A stretch of DNA of 64,000 bases from JAWKUK01 sp964402175 (GTDB lineage Bacteria; Planctomycetota; UBA1135; GCA-002686595), in the NCBI GenBank assembly GCA_964402175.1, contig CAYOBN010000006.1, positions 1 through 64,000 on the forward strand, in the 5' to 3' direction. The notes under the pieces were generated by a model, which worked only from the letters and a program-made list of their open reading frames with translations, was not told the DNA's origin and searched no databases. The first letter of the stretch is position 1. Every line of letters begins with the position of its first letter. The position numbers and the translations under genes were made by a program. Positions 8,527-16,024 of this stretch are shown piece by piece.

Positions 8527-9890
8527 TTCGTGTCCCCGCCCGCGCCTTCACCTGCGGCAGGGGCTGCGCTGCGCGCGGGCAAACGCACGACCTTCGTCGC
8601 GACGAAGTAACGGCCCGCGTCGTTGCGGCTGAGCTTTACGAGTTCGAGGGACTGGCTGAACTTTCGCGTCTCGGAAAAGCGGGTCTCCTCGCCGTTCGCG
8701 ATCACTGTGACGGGCTTTGTCATGTCGACGAGCGCGTCGTTGAGCAGGATCTCGGCGCTGTCGAGCCCGACCCCTTCGAGCGTGATCGTGTTCGTCGCCC
8801 GGTCGACCTTCGCGTCGATCGACACACCGTCGGCGTCGATGCGCGGGATCCGCAGCCAGTACCCGTTCGTCGGCGCGAAGTCCATCTGCACGAGCGACAC
8901 GGAGGTCGGGTACGGGTTCCGGCGCACGCCCTGCACCCACGTCCAGATGTCCGCGGCTTTGCCGTCCGGCTGCAGCGTCACGTGCTCGATCTTCGCTTTG
9001 TTGGCCGCCTCTTGGAACGCGGTCGCTTTCGGCCCGCCGCCCGCGAAGTAACACGGCAGGTTGCGGAAGTTGCGGACGTCGACCTCGCCGTTTGCATCGC
9101 CGGCCCAACCGAAGACACCGGCGAACTGGTCCGGGAAGCGCTGCGCCACCATGTGGGCCGTCTCCACACCGCGGCCGCGGCCGCCGATGAAGATGCGATT
9201 GAAGTCGATCGCGTAGTTGTCCCGCGCCGCGCGGAGCGTGAGCATGATCGCCTGCACGCCCGAGTCGCCGAGCCAATCGCCGCTGTTGCCCGGCATGATC
9301 GGCGAGACGATGAGGCAGTTGTCGCGGATCGCGCCGTCGACCCAGTCCTCCATGATGTGGGTCTCGGGTTTACGGCCCTCGTCGGCGATGCAGAGCAGCA
9401 GCGGGTAGCCCTCGCCCTTCGGGTTGTACTTGTTCGGCACCCAGAGCGCGTACTTCACGCCGCGCCCCGCGTCCTGCTCGGTGATCTTCCCGAAGTCCTT
9501 GCGCTGCTTGCTGGCTTTGGCGTCGTAGCCCGTGCCGAGCCACAGCGCGCGCGACATCGACCACGGATGCGCGAGCATCGGTTCCATGTCCTTGCCGTCG
9601 CCGCCGAGCTTCTTCGCGGCCTTCTGCAGCTCCTTCTGCAGGCTCTCCTCGACCTTGTACGCACCCGCGTTCTTGTCGTAGGCCTCGAAGAGCGCAGCGA
9701 ACTGCTTGGCGACGCCGCCGAGGTCCGCGTCCTTGAGCGGCTTCTGGTCGGCAGCGCCCTGCGCGACCGAGACCGGCGCCGCCGCGGCGCTGGGCGCGAG
9801 CGTGCAGAGCGCCAGCGGCGCAGCGAGAGGCAGGGCCAAGGCGGCGGCGAGGGAGCGGGCTCGGGCGAGGAGCTGCGGGGCGTTCGGCAT
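8523..9890 (-). CDS. Secreted alpha/beta-hydrolase-fold protein lacking the catalytic serine
   Basis: 455 aa from the ATG at 9890; MPNAPQLLARARSLAAALALPLAAPLALCTLAPSAAAA is split here only as a description of a long signal peptide. The central region has the esterase-like order: KYALWVPNKYNPKGEGYPLLL, then DNCLIVSPIMPGNSGDW, then NRIFIGGRGRGVETAHMVAQ. In active relatives the last segment is a G-x-S-x-G elbow; here it reads GGRGRG with no serine, so ordinary serine esterase activity is unlikely. The C-terminal ~150 residues look like a beta domain (TNTITLEGVGLDSAEILLND). It starts a tightly coupled leftward operon. A binding role or atypical catalysis is inferred. Confidence 0.65.
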   Translation of the reverse strand: MPNAPQLLARARSLAAALALPLAAPLALCTLAPSAAAAPVSVAQGAADQKPLKDADLGGVAKQFAALFEAYDKNAGAYKVEESLQKELQKAAKKLGGDGKDMEPMLAHPWSMSRALWLGTGYDAKASKQRKDFGKITEQDAGRGVKYALWVPNKYNPKGEGYPLLLCIADEGRKPETHIMEDWVDGAIRDNCLIVSPIMPGNSGDWLGDSGVQAIMLTLRAARDNYAIDFNRIFIGGRGRGVETAHMVAQRFPDQFAGVFGWAGDANGEVDVRNFRNLPCYFAGGGPKATAFQEAANKAKIEHVTLQPDGKAADIWTWVQGVRRNPYPTSVSLVQMDFAPTNGYWLRIPRIDADGVSIDAKVDRATNTITLEGVGLDSAEILLNDALVDMTKPVTVIANGEETRFSETRKFSQSLELVKLSRNDAGRYFVATKVVRLPARSAAPAAGEGAGGDTK

Positions 9891-10130
9891 CGTCGTCGAT
9901 GAAGGGGGGAGGGGGCCGCGCGCGTCGGCGCAGCGGAGCGGGGAGAGCATAACCCGCGGGCGACAGCGGGCGACCTCTCGACCAACCCGTCGCTTAGGTC
10001 GAGGACCGAGCGGATTCCAGTCAGGAACCGCCGCAGCACCGCGGGTCTCGCGCGCGAACGTGGCGGGCACTCGGTAACCGAGGCGTGCCCCGGGCGCTCC
10101 TGGGGCGCCCGGCGAGCCGTGCTCCGCCGC

Positions 10131-10760
10131 TCAGCGCGGCGCCGGCAGGAGCGCGAGCCCGTGCCCGCGCAGCGCCCACGGGGGCAGATCGCGGGCGGCG
10201 AGCGCGGGATCGATGAGGGCGCCGAAGTGCGCCGCCGCCGCCGCCCGGTCGCCGGTGCGCAGCGCGCGGAACCCCAGCACCTGGCGCGCATCGCTGCTGC
10301 CGCGGGCGAGGGCCGCGCCGTAGAGGGCCGTCTCGCGCGCCGTGTCCCCCGCGCCGCCCGCGACGAGCGCGCGCCGCTCGAGCAGCGCGAGCGCCGCGCC
10401 CGGATCCGTCGCCGGCACCGCAGCGAGCGCTGCGTCGGCCTCCGCATAGCGCCCGAAGCCGCGCCGCAGGGCACCCTCGAGGCAGAACGCGCTCCACACG
10501 GCGCGGTCGCGCGCCACGAGCGCCTCGGCGAGCGCGAGCATCTCGTCCGCGGAGGTCCGCCGCTCTGCGTCGAGAAACGCTCGGAACGCGACCTCGAGCC
10601 GCTCCCCCACCGCCACGCCCACGAGGCCCGCGACGGACGAATCCGCGAGGCTCGCGACGAGCGCCGCCGTGCGCGCTGGACCGTCGGGCGCCGTGCGCGC
10701 GAGGTCCCACGGGTCCTCGGCGCCGCCCGCGAGCAGGAGCACGAGGGCTGCGCCGATCAC
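10131..10760 (-). CDS. Exported TPR-like protein coupled to purM
   Basis: 209 aa starting at a GTG that overlaps the purM stop (GTGA, 10757-10760). A short hydrophobic N-terminus (VIGAALVLLLAGGAE) suggests export. The body is Ala-rich helical pairs with TPR-like spacing (SAFCLEGALRRGFGRYAEADAALAAV; ALYGAALARGSSDARQVLGF; ALRTGDRAAAAAHFGALID). There is no catalytic motif. The only clue to function is co-transcription with purine biosynthesis, and that may be accidental. The region 9891-10130 to its left holds no gene I can support. Confidence 0.6.
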   Translation of the reverse strand: MIGAALVLLLAGGAEDPWDLARTAPDGPARTAALVASLADSSVAGLVGVAVGERLEVAFRAFLDAERRTSADEMLALAEALVARDRAVWSAFCLEGALRRGFGRYAEADAALAAVPATDPGAALALLERRALVAGGAGDTARETALYGAALARGSSDARQVLGFRALRTGDRAAAAAHFGALIDPALAARDLPPWALRGHGLALLPAPR

Positions 10761-11806
10761 TTCCAGACCACCCGGCCCTTCGACCCCGCAGCGGCCCGCG
10801 TCACGCCGAGCTCGATGCAGTCTTCGTTGATCGCTGCCAAGTGCTGGCGCACCGCGGGCAAGTTCTCCGGTTCGACGAAGAGGACCATGCCGATGCCCAT
10901 GTTGAAGGCCTGCCAGCAGTCGCTCGTATCGACACCGCCGCGGTCGACGAGCAGCTTGAAGAGGCCCGGCCGCTCCCAGGCCCCGCGGTCGATGACGGCG
11001 TCGCATGCGCCGAGCACCCGCGGGACGTTGTCGACGAGGCCCCCGCCCGTGATGTGCGCCAGCGCCTCCAGCTGGTTCGCCTCGAGCAGCGGCCACAGCA
11101 CCTGCAGGTACGAGCGGTGGACCGCGAGCAGCGCGGCCTCCACGGTCTCCCCGCCGAGCTCGTCGGGACGGTCCGCGAGGCCGAGCCCGAGGCGCTCGAA
11201 GACGACCTTGCGCGCCAGCGAATAGCCGTTGGTGTGCAGACCGCTCGAGCGCAGGCCGACGAGCACCTGCCCGGGCCGCACCCGCTTCCCGTCGAGGACG
11301 CGGTCGCGCCGCACGGCGCCGACGATGAAACCGACGAGGTCGAAGTCGCCGGGCCGATAGAGCCCCGGCATCTCTGCGGTCTCTCCGCCGAGCAGCGCCA
11401 TGCCGTTCTCGCGGCAGCCCTGCGCGCAGCCGGTGATCAGCGCCGAAACGACCCCCGGCTCGAGCAGCCCCGTCCCGACGTAGTCGAGGAAGAACATGGG
11501 GCGCGCCCCCTGCACGAGGATGTCGTTGACGCAGTGGTTCACGAGGCAGCGCCCGACGGTGTCGTAGCGCTTCGCGCGCGCTGCGACGTCGAGCTTCGTG
11601 CCCACGCCGTCGGCGCTGGCGACGAGGATCTGCTCGCCGAGGCCCACGCGGGCGGGGTCGAAGAGGCCACCGAAGAGCCCCACGTCCGCCATCACGCCGG
11701 GCGTGAAGGTCGCGCGGATCGCCTGCTTCGCGCGCGCGAGGGCCTCGTCCTGGGCCGAGATGTCGACCCCGGCGTCTCTGTACGTCAATGGTTTCTGCTG
11801 CGTCAC
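10757..11806 (-). CDS. purM: Phosphoribosylformylglycinamidine cyclo-ligase (AIR synthetase)
   Basis: 349 aa, the usual length, from the GTG at 11806; the longer open frame upstream translates to arginine-rich nonsense. PurM closes FGAM to AIR with ATP in step five of purine synthesis, in the cytosol. Seen: LTYRDAGVDISAQDEAL at the N-terminus, DGVGTKLDVA, NHCVNDILVQGARPMFFLDY, GGETAEMPGLY, HTNGYSLARKV and HITGGGLVDNVPRVL, all family signatures in order. TATGCT lies six nt before the GTG and no ribosome-binding site is visible, so the message may be leaderless. It diverges from dxr across 116 bp. Confidence 0.95.
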   Translation of the reverse strand: MTQQKPLTYRDAGVDISAQDEALARAKQAIRATFTPGVMADVGLFGGLFDPARVGLGEQILVASADGVGTKLDVAARAKRYDTVGRCLVNHCVNDILVQGARPMFFLDYVGTGLLEPGVVSALITGCAQGCRENGMALLGGETAEMPGLYRPGDFDLVGFIVGAVRRDRVLDGKRVRPGQVLVGLRSSGLHTNGYSLARKVVFERLGLGLADRPDELGGETVEAALLAVHRSYLQVLWPLLEANQLEALAHITGGGLVDNVPRVLGACDAVIDRGAWERPGLFKLLVDRGGVDTSDCWQAFNMGIGMVLFVEPENLPAVRQHLAAINEDCIELGVTRAAAGSKGRVVWK

Positions 11807-11812
11807 GGGCGG

Positions 11813-11818
11813 AGCATA
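11813..11818 (-). promoter_or_regulatory. Putative -10 element of leaderless purM
   Basis: Read leftward the hexamer is TATGCT, followed by CCGCCC and then the GTG start. With a normal -10 to +1 distance, transcription would begin at or beside the start codon. Confidence 0.5.
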
Positions 11819-11922
11819 GCCGCTGGCAGCCCGAGGACACAGGGGGCGCCGCCGCGCTCGATCGGAGCCCCCGCGGACCGTAGACTCCGGATTCCCCCTC
11901 GTCGCCCCGCGCATCGCGGCCG

Positions 11923-13176
11923 ATGGAAGGGGGGTCGGCTGCGCTGGACGCGTGGCAACCCGCCTTGACCCGCCGCATCCTCGTCCTCGGCTCGACCGGC
12001 TCGATCGGCACCCAGACGCTGGCCCTCGCCCGCGAGCCCGGGTCCGGCCTCTCCGTCGTCGGCCTCGCGGCCCAGCGCTCCTGGGAGGCCCTCCTGCGCC
12101 AGGCGGAGGAGTTCCAGCCGCCCTTCGTGGCCCTGGAGGACGCCGCCGCGGCGGAGCTCCTGCGGCCCCGCCTGCCCGCGGGCGTCGCGCTCCTGGCGGG
12201 GCCCGGCGCGACCGAGGAGCTCGCCCGGGTGGGCGCCTACGACGTCGCGTTGCACGGGGTCGTCGGCGCCGCCGGCCTCGCGGTCTCGCTCGCGGTGCTG
12301 CGGCGCGGGCGCGTGCTGGCGCTCGCGAACAAGGAGTCCCTGGTCGTCGCCGGAGCGCTCCTGATGCCCTTCGCGGCCGAGCACGGCGGCACGATCGTGC
12401 CCGTCGATTCCGAGCACTCGGCTGTATTTCAGTGCCTGCGCGGCGAGGACCTCGGGCGCGTGCGGCGCGTGCTGCTCACCGCGAGCGGCGGCCCGTTCCG
12501 CACCGCCACCGCCGCGGAGATCGCGGCGGCCACGCCCGAGCGCGCTCTGAACCACCCCAACTGGTCGATGGGGCCGCGCATCACGATCGGCTCGGCGACG
12601 CTGATGAACAAGGCGCTCGAGGTGATCGAGCTGCACCACCTCTTCGGCCTCGAGCGCGAGCGCATCGACGTCGTCGTGCACCCGCAGTCGATCGTGCACT
12701 CCCTCGTCGAGTTCGTCGACGGGTCGGTCATCGCCCAGCTCGGCCCGCCCGACATGCGCGGGCCGATCCACTACGCGCTGCACCACCCCGATCGCGCGCC
12801 CGCGCGCCTCGACGGCTTCGACCTCACGCTCTTCCGGCGCCTCGAGTTCGAAGCGCCGGACCTCCAGCGCTTCCCCGCGCTCGGCCTCGGCTTCCGCTGC
12901 GTGGAAGAGGGCGGCGACGCGGGCGCCGCGCTCAACGCCGCGGACGAAGTCGCGGTCGCGGCGTTCCTCGACGGACGCATCGGCCTCGATGAGATCGCGG
13001 CGGTCAACCGCGCCGCCCTCGACCGTCGGCTCGGTCACGCTGCGTCCTTCGACGCGCTCCTCGCCGCCGATCGCCGCGCGCGCGCGGAAGCGGCGCGCGA
13101 AGTCGACGCCCGCGCCGCCGTGCGCACCCCTTCAGCCACCTGCGGGACCCTCTCCCGCGGGGCCACCCCCCGATGA
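11923..13176 (+). CDS. dxr: 1-deoxy-D-xylulose 5-phosphate reductoisomerase
   Basis: 417 aa. It converts DXP to MEP with NADPH, the committed step of the non-mevalonate isoprenoid pathway. Seen: nucleotide loop ILVLGSTGSIGTQTL (~19-33), ALANKESLV, the metal-site region IVPVDSEHSAVFQ, TASGGPFR, NHPNWSMGPRITIGSATLMNK, and VVVHPQSIVHSLVEF. About 16 residues precede the conserved start; the TTG at 11965-11967 (LTRRILV) is an alternative start. The end overlaps rseP by ATGA, an arrangement common in bacteria. Together with the IspA-like gene at 31591 it supplies isoprenoid precursors. Confidence 0.95.
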   Translation: MEGGSAALDAWQPALTRRILVLGSTGSIGTQTLALAREPGSGLSVVGLAAQRSWEALLRQAEEFQPPFVALEDAAAAELLRPRLPAGVALLAGPGATEELARVGAYDVALHGVVGAAGLAVSLAVLRRGRVLALANKESLVVAGALLMPFAAEHGGTIVPVDSEHSAVFQCLRGEDLGRVRRVLLTASGGPFRTATAAEIAAATPERALNHPNWSMGPRITIGSATLMNKALEVIELHHLFGLERERIDVVVHPQSIVHSLVEFVDGSVIAQLGPPDMRGPIHYALHHPDRAPARLDGFDLTLFRRLEFEAPDLQRFPALGLGFRCVEEGGDAGAALNAADEVAVAAFLDGRIGLDEIAAVNRAALDRRLGHAASFDALLAADRRARAEAAREVDARAAVRTPSATCGTLSRGATPR

Positions 13177-15026
13177 GCGCCGCTGACATCGTCCACGCCC
13201 TCCTCGTCGTCTTCGGCGTCGGGCTCGTGATCTTCGTGCACGAGCTGGGCCACTTCCTCGCCGCGCGCTGGGCGGGCGCACGGGTGGAGGTCTTCTCGAT
13301 CGGCATGGGGCCGCGCCTCTTCGGCTGGCGCCGCGGCGACACCGTGTTCCAGGTCGCGGCCTTGCCCCTCGGCGGCTACGTCAAGCTCGCCGGTGAATAC
13401 GAAGAGGGCCGCCCGCCGCGGCCCGGTGAGCTCGGCGCGATGAGCGTCTTCCACCGCTTCGTCTACTACTCCGGCGGGGTCGTGATGAACGTGCTCTTTG
13501 CGCTCGTCGCGATGCCGCTCGTGCTGCTGGCGGGCCTGCCGGGGGTCGAGCCGGTGCTGGGCGAGGCGCAGAAGGGCTCGCCCGCGTGGCATGCGCGCCT
13601 GCCCGAGAACGCGCGCGTCGAGGCCGTCAACGGGCACGATCCGTTCGACTTCATGGGGCTCGCGATGGAGATCGCGGTCAGCGGCAAACGCGAGACCGAG
13701 CTCGTCCTCCGTACCGCCGAAGGCGAGCGTGTCACCGCGCGGATCCAGCCCGAATACGACCCCGAGAACGGCACGTACAAGCTCGGCGTGACGAGCGCGC
13801 CCGAGCTCGACGGCGAGCTCGTCGTGGTCCCCGGCGGCCCTGCGGAGGCCGCAGGTGTGCGGCCCGAGGAGCGCCTCGTCGCGGTGCTGGGCCAACCTGC
13901 GGAGATGCCACGGGTGACCGCGCTGCGCCGTGCGCTCGCGACGGGAGAGCCCCTGCGGATCTCGGTCGCCGCGCCAGGCGGCGAGCCGCGGGAGGTGCTC
14001 ATCACGCCGCGCGAGGTCGAGCCCGACCGGCGCAGGCTGGTCTTCGGGATCGAGCCCGTGCAGAACGCCGTCTTCGCGACGCGCGCGCCCGCGCCCGGGA
14101 CCCCGACGCTGGCGCTCGCCGCCGGAGACCGCTTGCTGACAGTCGGCGGGCAGCCGTTCCGCCGCGCCGAGCAGCTCCGCGACGGCTTGCTGGCCGCAGT
14201 CGGCGGGACGTTCGAGCTCGAATACGAGCGCGACGGTGAGCGCAAGGCGCTGGCCCTCGCGATCCCCGACGTCGCGACGGCGCTCGCCATCGACTCCGAC
14301 GTCGCGCTCGAGACCGACACCGGCACGTCGCGGGTCCTCGTGCAAGCGGGCTCCGCCGCAGCGCGCGCGGGGCTCGCCGACGGCGACCGCATCGTCTCGG
14401 TCGACAGCAACGCGACGACGACCTGGGACGAGGTCTTCACGCTCGTGCGCGCCGCCGCGAAGAAGGCGCGCCCGGTGACCTTCGAGGTGTGGCGCGACAC
14501 GATCGGCGCCGACGGCGTTCTCGTGCAGCAGACCCTGGCGCTGACCGTGACCGCCCGCGCCGCGACCACCCTCGATTACGGCGTCGGCCTCGCGACGCGC
14601 ACCGCCGTGCAGCGCGCGAAGAGCGTGCCGGAGGCCCTGCGCATCGGCGCGCTGAAGTCCTGGCGCCTGCTCGTCAATACGTGGCGTTCGCTGCAGAAGA
14701 TGCTGTTCACCGACGAGGTGAGCACCAAGAACCTGGGCGGGATCATCACGATCTCCGTGCTGTCGTTCCAATCGGCGAGCCAGGGGCTGCCGCACCTCTT
14801 CTTCATCCTGGCGTTCATCAGCCTCAACCTGGCGATCCTCAACCTCTTGCCGATCCCGATCCTCGACGGAGGACACCTGATGTTCCTCTTGATCGAGTGG
14901 ATCAAAGGCGCTCCGGTCTCCGAGCGCACCTTCGGCTACAGCCAGCGGATCGGCCTCGTGTTGATCCTCTCGCTGATGATCTACGTGACGTACCAGGACG
15001 TCGTGCGTTGGGTCTTCCCGGACTGA
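13173..15026 (+). CDS. rseP: Site-2 intramembrane zinc protease with extra PDZ domains
   Basis: 617 aa, well above the ~450 typical of RseP. HELGH at residues 23-27 sits in the first membrane span, and LNLLPIPILDGGH near residue 560 carries the third zinc ligand (LDG). Between the catalytic halves are about three or four PDZ-like modules, seen from repeated GDRLLTVGGQPF-type and AGLADGDRIVSVD-type turns (around 200, 305 and 395). The family cleaves membrane-bound anti-sigma factors or signal-peptide remnants after a first cut. Extra PDZ domains would tighten substrate gating (inference). It is translationally coupled to dxr. Confidence 0.9.
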   Translation: MSAADIVHALLVVFGVGLVIFVHELGHFLAARWAGARVEVFSIGMGPRLFGWRRGDTVFQVAALPLGGYVKLAGEYEEGRPPRPGELGAMSVFHRFVYYSGGVVMNVLFALVAMPLVLLAGLPGVEPVLGEAQKGSPAWHARLPENARVEAVNGHDPFDFMGLAMEIAVSGKRETELVLRTAEGERVTARIQPEYDPENGTYKLGVTSAPELDGELVVVPGGPAEAAGVRPEERLVAVLGQPAEMPRVTALRRALATGEPLRISVAAPGGEPREVLITPREVEPDRRRLVFGIEPVQNAVFATRAPAPGTPTLALAAGDRLLTVGGQPFRRAEQLRDGLLAAVGGTFELEYERDGERKALALAIPDVATALAIDSDVALETDTGTSRVLVQAGSAAARAGLADGDRIVSVDSNATTTWDEVFTLVRAAAKKARPVTFEVWRDTIGADGVLVQQTLALTVTARAATTLDYGVGLATRTAVQRAKSVPEALRIGALKSWRLLVNTWRSLQKMLFTDEVSTKNLGGIITISVLSFQSASQGLPHLFFILAFISLNLAILNLLPIPILDGGHLMFLLIEWIKGAPVSERTFGYSQRIGLVLILSLMIYVTYQDVVRWVFPD

Positions 15027-15045
15027 CGCGAGCGCCTAGAGTCCC

Positions 15046-15993
15046 ATGACCTCGTTGCTCGCGCTCGGGCGCCTCGTGCGCGTCTCCCTGACGGCGACGG
15101 CGATCGCGGATCCCCTCGTGGGCCTCGCGGTCGCGCACCTCGGCGCCTTCGCTGCGCCGCGGGCGTACCTGCTGGTCCCCGCGAGCCTCGGGGTCTATCA
15201 CGGCGCGATGGCGCTGAACGACTGGGCGGACCGCGCCGCGGATGCACGCGAAGGTCGCCCCCGGCCCATCGTCGAAGGCGCCGTGTCGCCAGGGCTCGCG
15301 CTGGGCGTGGCACTGGGATTATTGGTATTCGGCGTGCTGTGTGCCGCGCTCGTGGCGCCCGCCGTCGGCGCGTGGATGGCCGGGGTCGCGGGCCTCGCTG
15401 CGTTCTACGACCTCTTCGGGCGCGGCCCGTACCTCGGGCCGCTGCTGCTCGGCGCCTGCCGCGCGGGCAACTTCGCGGCTGGCGCGATGGCGGCGCGGGC
15501 GCTGGGTGTCACCCCGGCAGGCACGGACGCGGGGCTCCTCTGGGTGGCGCTGCTCTACGGCACGTACGTCTTCGGGGTCTCGTCGCTGGCGCGGCTCGAA
15601 GACGAAGAGGACCAGCTGCCCCTCGGGCTGCGCCCCCACCGGGCGCTGTCGCGGGTCCTCAACGGGTTCGTCCTCGCGGCGCTCGGGACGTTCCTCGTGT
15701 GGCCGGCGGACCTGCCGCGCCCGGCCGAGTTCCTCCTCGGGGTCGGCCTCGCATTCGCCGCTGCGGCGACCTTCGGCTGGCGCGTGGTGCTGCCGCTGTA
15801 CAAACGCCGCCACTGGACCCGGGCCGACGCGGGGCGCGCGACGGGCTCGCTGCTGCGCGGGCTGCTCCTCGTGCAAGGGGCGATCGCGCTGCCGTTTGCG
15901 CTCGTCGGCGGAGGCGGCGCCCTGGCGCTCGCCGCGTGCGCCCTCGGCTATCCGCTCGCGCGCGCGCTGCGCCGGGCCTTCCCGCCGACGTGA
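15046..15993 (+). CDS. UbiA-family prenyltransferase-like membrane protein
   Basis: 315 aa and strongly hydrophobic, with eight or so predicted spans. The first Asp-rich motif is clear: NDWADRAADAREGRPRPI around residue 58, as in UbiA enzymes that join polyprenyl diphosphate to an aromatic or other acceptor. The second canonical Asp motif is not obvious (FYDLFGRGPYLGP only), so substrate cannot be named; EboC-like members are one possibility. It begins 19 nt after rseP. TAGAGT lies just 3 nt before the ATG, so the annotated start or the promoter reading is uncertain. Confidence 0.75.
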   Translation: MTSLLALGRLVRVSLTATAIADPLVGLAVAHLGAFAAPRAYLLVPASLGVYHGAMALNDWADRAADAREGRPRPIVEGAVSPGLALGVALGLLVFGVLCAALVAPAVGAWMAGVAGLAAFYDLFGRGPYLGPLLLGACRAGNFAAGAMAARALGVTPAGTDAGLLWVALLYGTYVFGVSSLARLEDEEDQLPLGLRPHRALSRVLNGFVLAALGTFLVWPADLPRPAEFLLGVGLAFAAAATFGWRVVLPLYKRRHWTRADAGRATGSLLRGLLLVQGAIALPFALVGGGGALALAACALGYPLARALRRAFPPT

Positions 15994-16009
15994 GGCCGGG
16001 TGGGGGTGG

Positions 16010-16015
16010 TACCGT
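16010..16015 (+). promoter_or_regulatory. Putative -10 element before the M14 peptidase
   Basis: TACCGT lies nine nt before the ATG at 16025 with no Shine-Dalgarno between them. The same hexamer occurs at similar distance before the genes at 34919 (leftward), 34967 and 61831. Confidence 0.4.
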
Positions 16016-16024
16016 GGGGCGGTC

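Noticed and set aside
10761..12011. Open frame running through purM on the same strand
   Set aside because: Its upstream two thirds is an arginine-rich shadow of purM; only the last 209 codons after the GTGA overlap look like a protein.
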